Both the position numbers and the translations under genes were made by a program. From contig CARXAY010000030.1 in assembly GCA_949093475.1 (NCBI GenBank), positions 1 to 10,022 on the forward strand: 10,022 bases of DNA, read 5' to 3'. Each line of letters starts with the position of its first letter. Position 1 is the first letter of the stretch. Below are positions 4,440-10,022 of this stretch, one piece after another. The stretch comes from an uncultured Oscillospiraceae bacterium (lineage in GTDB: Bacteria; Bacillota; Clostridia; Oscillospirales; Oscillospiraceae). Under the pieces are notes generated by a model. It worked only from the letters and a program-made list of their open reading frames with translations. It made no database searches and had not been told where the DNA came from.

Positions 4440-7400
4440 TTACGGCAGATCCCATGTCTCCACGCGGTTGACGCGGTCAAAGTCGTGCCCGGTAGCGGCT
4501 TCTACGATCTCGTAGTAGGCCCAGTGGGTCTTGGGCACGTCGCCGAAGACGACGCCGTCGCCGCTGTCGATCCGCTTGGCGTCGGGGATGCGGCCGGTCA
4601 TGCGGTTGATGACCTTGGCCAGCTCCGCCCGGCTGATGTCCCGGTACGGGCCGAAGCTGCTGTCGGGATACCCGGCCAGCCAGCCGTAGTGGGTGGCCAA
4701 CTGAACCTCCGGGTAGAACCACTGGTCGGCGCTGATGTCCGTATAGTCGCGCACCTCGCCCACGGGAACGGGGGTGGCAAGGCGGGCTGCCATGACGGCA
4801 AACTCGGAGCGTGTAACGGCCCGTTCCGGCTCAAAGCGGCCGTTGCCTGTGCCCTTCAGGATGCCCAGAGAAGCCAGCGTTTCCACCGCCACGGCGTACC
4901 ACGCGTCGGGGGCAACGTCGTCAAAGTGGACGGTGACGGTCACCTTGGGGTCTTTGAGCAGGCGGTAGATCACCATGGCGGCCTCAGCGCGGGTGAGGGA
5001 GTCGTTGGGGTGGAAATCGCCGTCCCCACGGCCTTGGAGGTAAGCGGCGTGGTCGTCGATGATGAGCCACTTGTCGATGCCGCTGCGCTTCAGGTCTTCC
5101 AAGGTGGGGTCGCCGCTGGGCTCGACGATGACGATACTGCCGCCCCCGCCGCCTCCTCCGCCGCCGAAGGAGGCGATGGTAAAGAACTGCTTGGCCACGC
5201 TGCCCGCGTAGTTGCCAAGGCCGGTGGCGGTGACGCAGGCGGTGTTCCTGCCGAGGGCCACGTTGTTTTCATAGGACAGGACATAGTCCACATCCACGGT
5301 CAGCGGCGCGCCGTCCCCCGCCCGAAGGACGGAGGGCAGGGGGGTCACGGGCTTACCGGTGTAGTTCTGGTCGGCCACAGGTGCCATGGTGAGGGCGGCG
5401 GGAAGGATGCGGAAGGGAAGCTCCACCGCGTCGCGGCCGGGGACATTCACTACGATGGTGTACTCGCCCGCGTCCGCCATGCGCACCACCGGCTCGCCTG
5501 CGGCGTTTCGATAGGTCAGATCCTCGGCCCGCAGGGGCACTTTGACGCCGTCATAGACGGCGCTCAGACGGTCGGCCATGTTCTGCGCCCAGTCGCTGCC
5601 GTTGTAGGTCACCGTGTCCTGATCCAAGGTCACGCCGTCGGAGACGCCGGAGGTGAAGGAGGCGAAGATGCTGTGGTCGGCGTTCAGGTCGCGGAAGGTG
5701 TAGATATAGCTCCCGTTTTGCTGGGTCAGGGTGGAGAGATCCACCAAAACGCCGTCCACCGTCAGCCGGGAGAGGTAGTAGCCGTCGTCAGGGGTCATGG
5801 TGTAGCGCACCTGCGCCTCGCCCCAGTCCACCACCTTCCGGCCCTCGGGAGAGATGCTCCCGCCGCCGCTGGCTGCGGCGGTGATAGTCAGCGTTTCGGC
5901 GTAGTCCGGCCGGCCGTTGAGGTTGGCGTCCTGCCCCCAGACGGCGTAGAGGGTCAGGCCGTTTCGGGTCATGCTCAGACGGTCGCCGGGGGAGAGAAGG
6001 GGCAGAGCGGACTGCTCAGCGGCGGAGGTGACCAGCGTGGTGACCGCCGTGGTCGTCCAGCCCAGAAACGCGCCGCCCCGGCGCCGGATGCGGTTGCTGC
6101 CCATGACGGTGAAGCTGCCTCCCGCCAGATATTTCTGGCTGTCCACAGGGGGATCTCCGGCGGTGTGGCCGTTGCCGTCATAGGTCACGGCGAACAGCGT
6201 GCGCGCGCCGGTGATGGTGAAGGACTGGGTGGCAGCGCTTCCGGCGTAGTTGCCAAGGCCGGTGGCGGTGACGGTGGCGGTCTGCTCGCCCATGGCCACG
6301 TTGTTGTTATAGGACAGGACATAGTCCACATTCAGCGCCAGCGGCGCGGTGTCCCCCGTCCGGGTCACCGTGGGCAGGGGAGTGACCGGGCTGCCGGTGT
6401 AATCCTGCTCGCCCACCGCACCCATGGTGAGGGTGGCGGGGAGGATGCGGAAGGAGACCGCACCTTCTGCGCCGTCGTAATTGCCCATGCCGGACACGGT
6501 GATGAGGTAAATACCCGCGTCCACCATCTCGCTGTCCGGGGCGTATTGCCCCATGTCTTGGCCGTTGAAGGTGTAGGAGGCGGTGTAGTCGGTATCCGGA
6601 ATCAGGGGCAGCACGCCGTCCAAAACGGTGAGGACAGGGGCGTGGTCAGCCCCGTCATAGACATGGGAGGTCTCCGAGGCGCGCACCGACAGGGAAGCGG
6701 CGCTGGCGGCGATCTCAAAGGAGACGGAGGCCGTGCCTTGATAGTTGCCCTTGCCCGTCACATCGGCGCAGCCGGTGCCCTGCTCCACATTGTCCCGCCA
6801 AGTCAGGGCGTAATCCCGGCCCTCGGTCAACGCGACGCTGCCGTCCTGAACCAAGATCATGGGCGTCAGCGGGCTTCCGGTGTAGGTGAGGGTGTCGGGA
6901 CTGGCGGTGAGCCACGTGTCCTCCAAGGTCTTGGGGGTAATGGCGTACGAACGCTCCACTGCGCCTTGATAGTTGCCCGCGGCGGTGACGGTGACGGTGA
7001 TACCTGCCTCGGCGGCGTTGACGGTGTCCCCCTCATAGGTCAGGGTGTAGTCCCTCCCCTCGGTCAGCGTGACGCCGTCCACGGTCACGGCGGGCTTGAG
7101 GGCCTGCGCCCCGCCGGTGTAGACCTGATCGGTCAGTTCGCCCACATCCTCCTCGGTCAAAGCCCGGGGTGCGATGGCAAAAGAGAGGGTCTTGACGCCG
7201 GTGTAGTTGCCCAAGCCGGTGATGTCAACGTAGCCCGTCCCGGCGTCCATGTTGTTGCGCCAAGACAGGGTGTAATCGGCGTCCTCCGTGAGGCCGGAGA
7301 CGGCGGGCACGGGGGTTTGCGCCTGCCCGGAGTAGGTTTGGTCGTCCGGAGCTTCCCATTCCGCGCTGCTGATGTCTGCGGGCTCTACGTGGAAGGGGAG

Positions 7401-10022
7401 GGTCACGGCGTCGAAGTTTTCCGCCTTCACCTCTACGGTGTAGTCTCCCGCGTCCACGATCTCGTCCACTTCGCTGCCTTGGGCGTTTCGATAGGTCACC
7501 TCGGCGTCGGCAAGCTCCACCGCCTCACCGTCAAAGAAGGCGGTGAGCCGATCCGTCATCCCGGCGGCCCAGTCCGTGCCGTCGTAGGTCTCGGTGTCCT
7601 TGGTCATGGTCACGCCCAGCAGGGCGTCGGAGATGGTCAGCCGGAACTCATAAGAGCCTTGGTAGTTGCCCTTGCCCTCCACGGTGACGGTGTATGCTCC
7701 CACGTCGCCGGGGGAAGCGGGGTCAAAGGTGAGGGTATAGTCGTCTGCGGTGAGGAGCAGGCTGCCCAGCGCGGGGGCGTCGTACCGGGTGGTGACCGCC
7801 CGGTCAAAGGCCGCGCCGGTGTAGCCCACCTCCAGATCGCTCTGGCCGGTGATCCCGTCCCCGGAGAGATCCTTGGGCTGAACGGTGAACTTGGGAGCGT
7901 CCTCCGCCAAGGTGAGAGTGTAGTTGCCGGAGGTCTCCCGGAGGGTGCCCAGCGAAAAGGCGTAGTCCCCGGCGTCCTCTCCGGGTTTCCGCGCCAGCGC
8001 GCCGGCGAAGGCCAGCTCCGCCGGGCCGTCGTGGGTGTAGCCGTAGCTGTCCGGCTCAGCTTCGCCGTAGGTTTTGCCCTGCCCGGCGTCGGGCGTGACG
8101 GTGAGGACGGCGGGGGAGATGGCAAAGGAGGTGGTCACCGTGCCGGTGTAGTCCCCCTTGCCGGTGACAGTGACGGCGGCCGTGCCTGCGCTAATGTTGT
8201 TTTGATAGATCACGTCGTAGTCCGTGTTTTCAGTGGGGGTCAGGGAGGTGTCCTTGGCCGTGACGGTCACGGCGGGGGTCTGTTCCTTGCCGTTATAGGT
8301 GATAGCGCCGCTGCCCGGGCGGGAGACCCCGGCCAGCTCCGCCGGGCCGATCAGGAAGTCGGCCGAGCCGAACGACCCGGCGTAGTTGCCCTTGCCGGAC
8401 ACCGAGACGGTGGCCCGCCCGGCGTGGACGTTGTTGGCGTAGGTCACGGTGAAGTCCGTGCCCTCGGTCAGGGTCTCCTTGTGATCCTTGCTGACGACGG
8501 TGACACCGGGGGTCTTGGCCTGACCGTCGTAGACGTAGGCGGCGGGAGCGGACACCGTCACCTCCAGCCCGCCGCTGCTGGCGGCGGCGCTGATGCGGAA
8601 GGAGACCGTGCGCGTATCGGTATAGTTGCCCTTGCCGGAGACGGTGATGGTGTAAAGTCCCGCGTTGACGGCGTTGTCGGGATAGGTCAGGTTGTAATCC
8701 GTGCCGGAGGTAAGGACGCGCTGGCCGTCCCGAACCAGAACCACAGGGGACTGTACCTCGCCGGTGTAGGGGATGACGGCGGGGGTGACGCTCACCGAGC
8801 AGACTTTGCCGGTGTCCGTCTCCGGGTCAATGGATCTGGGGGCAATGTGATACGTCCGGGTCACCGAGCTTCCCGCGTAGTTGCCCGCGCCGGAGACGGT
8901 GACGGTCACGCCTGCGTCGGTGACGTTGACGGCGTCGCCCTGATAGCTCAGAGTGTAGTCCCGTCCCTCCAGCAGACCCTGAACCGTGGGCTTCTGCCGC
9001 TGGAGCAGGCCGCTGTAGACCACATCGTCCAGCTCCGAAACCAAATCGTCGGGCAGGGCGGTGACGCCAATGGCGAAGGTCAGGGTCTTGACGCCCTGAT
9101 AGTTGCCCTTGCCGGTGACCACGATCTGGGCCGTGCCCACGTCGGTGTTGTTGAAGTAGGCTACGTCAAAGTCCCCCTCACCCAGCTCGCTGGAGGCGGT
9201 CAAATCGGGGGTCTGGGGCTGGCCGGTGTAGCTCACGCCGGACAGAGTATCGGGGAGAACGTCCCCCACCTCCCGGGGCAGGACTTGGAAGGGAAGCTCC
9301 ACAGGGGCGTAGTTGCCCACCTTCACCACCACGGTGTAAGCCCCGGCGTTTTTGACCTCGGTCACGGTCTTTCCGGCTGCGTCCTGATAGGTCACCTGCG
9401 CGCCGGTAAGCTCCACGGGGCTGCCGTTAAAGCTGGCGGTGAGCCGCTGGGCGATGGCGGGGGCGTCCTTCGCACCGGCGACCCAGTCCACGCCCTTGGT
9501 ATAGGTCACGCTGTCTCCGTCCAGACCCACGCCCAAGATCGCGTCGGAGATGGTCAGGGGGAAGGTATAGCTCCCGGTGTAGTTGCCCTTGCCGGAGACG
9601 GTGACGGTGTATTCGCCCACGGCGGTGGGCGCACCGGACAGGGCGGTTTCTCCGGCGGCGTAGGAGAGAGTGTAGCCTCCCTTGGGCACAAGCAGGTCGC
9701 CCAAGGCGGGGGAGGCGTAGACCATGGTGACGGTGGGGGTGATGGCAAGCCCGGTGTAGCCAAGGGTCAGGGAATCCGGCTTGGTCACGTTTTCGGCGCT
9801 CAGCGCCTTGGGGGCGATGGCATATTTGACGCCCTCGCCGGGGGTCAGGGCCAAGGTGAAGTTGCCGGAGGTCTCCCGGAGCGTGCCGAGGGTGAAGAAA
9901 TAGCTGCCCTGATCCTCCCCGGCCGCCCGGCTCAGCGCGCCGGTGAAGGCGGGAGTGTCGGTGATGGAGGGATCGGCAAAGGAAGCGGGGTAGCTCAGCG
10001 TGCCGTCCGCCTCGCCATAGGT
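4440..10022 (-). CDS. giant SLH-anchored surface protein with MBG/Ig-like repeats (5' partial)
   Basis: The frame is open from the right edge of the window to a TAA at 4442-4440, 1,860 codons, and continues beyond the window, so signal peptide and start are not seen. A TTG at 9854 is only an internal Leu codon. Order from the N-terminal side: MBG-type module (TYGEAD at the window edge), Ig-like unit, an 80-aa module (around 9520-9280), five Ig-like 'Y(T/D)G...GNY' units, a second MBG module (about 8090-7870), Ig-like unit, second 80-aa module, five more Ig-like units, InlB-B/Flg_new-like repeat, a second list-type repeat, third 80-aa module, one Ig-like unit, Gly9 hinge and three SLH domains ending in ETWDLP. 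Such proteins are exported and held on cell-wall secondary polymer by the SLH domains. The repeats form a stalk, and any adhesive or enzymatic head would be upstream of the window. There are no catalytic motifs here. Terminator at 4375-4404. Confidence 0.96.
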   Translation of the reverse strand, partial: TYGEADGTLSYPASFADPSITDTPAFTGALSRAAGEDQGSYFFTLGTLRETSGNFTLALTPGEGVKYAIAPKALSAENVTKPDSLTLGYTGLAITPTVTMVYASPALGDLLVPKGGYTLSYAAGETALSGAPTAVGEYTVTVSGKGNYTGSYTFPLTISDAILGVGLDGDSVTYTKGVDWVAGAKDAPAIAQRLTASFNGSPVELTGAQVTYQDAAGKTVTEVKNAGAYTVVVKVGNYAPVELPFQVLPREVGDVLPDTLSGVSYTGQPQTPDLTASSELGEGDFDVAYFNNTDVGTAQIVVTGKGNYQGVKTLTFAIGVTALPDDLVSELDDVVYSGLLQRQKPTVQGLLEGRDYTLSYQGDAVNVTDAGVTVTVSGAGNYAGSSVTRTYHIAPRSIDPETDTGKVCSVSVTPAVIPYTGEVQSPVVLVRDGQRVLTSGTDYNLTYPDNAVNAGLYTITVSGKGNYTDTRTVSFRISAAASSGGLEVTVSAPAAYVYDGQAKTPGVTVVSKDHKETLTEGTDFTVTYANNVHAGRATVSVSGKGNYAGSFGSADFLIGPAELAGVSRPGSGAITYNGKEQTPAVTVTAKDTSLTPTENTDYDVIYQNNISAGTAAVTVTGKGDYTGTVTTSFAISPAVLTVTPDAGQGKTYGEAEPDSYGYTHDGPAELAFAGALARKPGEDAGDYAFSLGTLRETSGNYTLTLAEDAPKFTVQPKDLSGDGITGQSDLEVGYTGAAFDRAVTTRYDAPALGSLLLTADDYTLTFDPASPGDVGAYTVTVEGKGNYQGSYEFRLTISDALLGVTMTKDTETYDGTDWAAGMTDRLTAFFDGEAVELADAEVTYRNAQGSEVDEIVDAGDYTVEVKAENFDAVTLPFHVEPADISSAEWEAPDDQTYSGQAQTPVPAVSGLTEDADYTLSWRNNMDAGTGYVDITGLGNYTGVKTLSFAIAPRALTEEDVGELTDQVYTGGAQALKPAVTVDGVTLTEGRDYTLTYEGDTVNAAEAGITVTVTAAGNYQGAVERSYAITPKTLEDTWLTASPDTLTYTGSPLTPMILVQDGSVALTEGRDYALTWRDNVEQGTGCADVTGKGNYQGTASVSFEIAASAASLSVRASETSHVYDGADHAPVLTVLDGVLPLIPDTDYTASYTFNGQDMGQYAPDSEMVDAGIYLITVSGMGNYDGAEGAVSFRILPATLTMGAVGEQDYTGSPVTPLPTVTRTGDTAPLALNVDYVLSYNNNVAMGEQTATVTATGLGNYAGSAATQSFTITGARTLFAVTYDGNGHTAGDPPVDSQKYLAGGSFTVMGSNRIRRRGGAFLGWTTTAVTTLVTSAAEQSALPLLSPGDRLSMTRNGLTLYAVWGQDANLNGRPDYAETLTITAAASGGGSISPEGRKVVDWGEAQVRYTMTPDDGYYLSRLTVDGVLVDLSTLTQQNGSYIYTFRDLNADHSIFASFTSGVSDGVTLDQDTVTYNGSDWAQNMADRLSAVYDGVKVPLRAEDLTYRNAAGEPVVRMADAGEYTIVVNVPGRDAVELPFRILPAALTMAPVADQNYTGKPVTPLPSVLRAGDGAPLTVDVDYVLSYENNVALGRNTACVTATGLGNYAGSVAKQFFTIASFGGGGGGGGGSIVIVEPSGDPTLEDLKRSGIDKWLIIDDHAAYLQGRGDGDFHPNDSLTRAEAAMVIYRLLKDPKVTVTVHFDDVAPDAWYAVAVETLASLGILKGTGNGRFEPERAVTRSEFAVMAARLATPVPVGEVRDYTDISADQWFYPEVQLATHYGWLAGYPDSSFGPYRDISRAELAKVINRMTGRIPDAKRIDSGDGVVFGDVPKTHWAYYEIVEAATGHDFDRVNRVETWDLP
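4480..5060 (-). other. three SLH domains (S-layer homology anchor)
   Basis: Residues ~1655-1848 counted from the window edge. SLH1 is GRGDGDFHPNDSLTRAEAAM followed by VIYRLL. SLH2 runs from FDDVAPDAWYAVAVETLASL through GTGNGRFEPERAVTRSEFAV. SLH3 runs from YTDISADQWFYPEVQLATHY through GYPDSSFGPYRDISRAELAK. Each has the conserved TRAE/TRSE/SRAE turn that binds pyruvylated wall polymer. SLH1 lacks the usual leading 'F.D....W' helix, and a partial fourth unit (VVFGDVPKTHWAYYEIVEAA) closes the protein. This order is usual for the SLH proteins of Oscillospiraceae. Confidence 0.93.
5139..5165 (-). other. nine-glycine hinge before the SLH domains
   Basis: Nine consecutive Gly codons (mixed GGC, GGA and GGG) lie between the last Ig-like unit (ending FTIASF) and the strand SIVIVEPSG before the SLH block. 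It is a flexible linker between stalk and anchor. The mixed codons argue against a recently expanded slippage tract. Confidence 0.9.
5168..5395 (-). repeat. Ig-like unit, copy near-identical to 6205-6425
   Basis: Contains VADQNYTGKPVTPLPSVLRA followed by DYVLSYENNVAL and VTATGLGNYAGSV. The DNA shares long exact tracts with the unit about 1,035 bp to the right (for example around 5209-5236 and 5270-5290), so it is a comparatively young duplicate. Confidence 0.8.
5650..6190 (-). other. two list-type repeats (InlB B-repeat/Flg_new-like and bacterial-repeat-like)
   Basis: First unit (6190-5937): VTYDGNGHTAGDPP, then a GGAFLGWTT core and LTLYAVWG, the classic 'F.GW.t...lYA.W' InlB B-repeat pattern. 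Linker NLNGRPDYAE. Second unit (about 5895-5650): GGGSISPEG, then YTMTPDDGYYLSRLTVDGV and YTFRDLNADHSIFASF, matching the 'V..G....y...pd.Gy.v..v.vDG......y.f..v..dHtI.a.F' bacterial repeat. Both are small beta-folds common in Gram-positive surface proteins, inserted here between Ig-like repeats. Confidence 0.85.
6205..6425 (-). repeat. Ig-like unit, partner copy of 5168-5395
   Basis: Contains VGEQDYTGSPVTPLPTVTRT followed by DYVLSYNNNVAM and VTATGLGNYAGSA. It sits just before the list-type repeats, whereas its partner sits just after the third 80-aa module, so the pair brackets about 0.8 kb of unrelated modules. Confidence 0.8.
6205..8099 (-). repeat. super-repeat copy 2
   Basis: Same order of modules as copy 1: MBG (KTYGEAEPDSYGY to FTVQPKDL), Ig-like (YTGAAFDRAV), 80-aa module (ETYDGTDWAAGMTDRLTA), then five Ig-like units. 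A third 80-aa module (TVTYNGSDWAQNMADRL, about 5635-5400) starts a truncated third round with just one Ig-like unit. Confidence 0.75.
8100..10022 (-). repeat. super-repeat copy 1 (left-truncated by the window edge)
   Basis: Order MBG module, Ig-like unit, 80-aa module, five Ig-like units. Marker points recur about 1.9 kb further left in copy 2: the TLRETSGN-coding DNA at 9861 and 7923 shares an exact 20-mer, GCGTCGGAGATGGTCAG occurs at 9541 and 7624, and the DW motif of the 80-aa module lies at about 9482 and 7568. Confidence 0.75.

Noticed and set aside
9554..9854. TTG at 9854 as start of the surface protein
   Set aside because: The same frame continues without a stop to the window edge and encodes the rest of an MBG module (TYGEAD to TSGNFTLAL), so the TTG is an internal Leu codon.
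4440..10022. CRISPR-like or satellite DNA suggested by the many recurring short motifs
   Set aside because: The repeats are degenerate, in frame, differ in length (about 190-260 bp) and encode conserved Ig-like protein units. There are no constant repeats with unique spacers.

Overview
The window reads as chromosomal DNA of a GC-rich, Gram-positive anaerobe of the class Clostridia, most like Oscillospiraceae (Flavonifractor/Lawsonibacter-type gut bacteria). This is inferred from strong AAAGGAG-type ribosome binding sites, high-GC codon use, a proline tRNA with a Firmicutes-type promoter, and a very large cell-surface protein with MBG/Ig-like repeats and C-terminal SLH domains of the style common in that family. 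No taxonomic marker gene is present, so the placement is an inference.

Layout. (1) 1-759, plus strand: 3' part of a membrane-anchored extracytoplasmic protein of unknown function. (2) 740-1762, minus strand: a compact three-gene operon of small uncharacterised proteins (91, 136 and 101 aa). The last two genes overlap through a GTG start, and the last gene overlaps the 3' end of the first plus-strand gene tail to tail. (3) 1821-2282, plus strand: a YfcE/MJ0936-type metallophosphoesterase with all metal-binding motifs, divergent from the small-protein operon. (4) 2319-2498: tRNA-Pro(GGG) with a good sigma-A promoter and a strong intrinsic terminator. (5) 2630-4322: an accessory-looking module. 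A small XRE-type regulator on the minus strand diverges from a two-gene, ATGA-coupled plus-strand operon: a 301-aa mostly helical protein of unknown family and a 158-aa protein with a PD-(D/E)XK nuclease-like motif. The intergenic region between them holds two perfect inverted repeats. (6) 4375-4404: a hairpin placed to act as a shared terminator between convergent genes. (7) 4440 to the right edge, minus strand: at least 1,860 codons of a surface protein whose N-terminus lies outside the window.

The surface protein dominates the window. It is hierarchical: about 13 Ig-like 'YTG...GNY' units, three copies of an intervening 80-aa module and two MBG modules form a super-repeat of about 1.9 kb. 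This is followed by two list-type repeats, a nine-glycine hinge and three SLH domains that should bind the protein to cell-wall secondary polymer.

The best candidate for an undescribed system is the XRE / helical protein / PD-(D/E)XK module next to the tRNA. It has the architecture of a regulated defence or toxin operon, but no part of that function is proved by the sequence.
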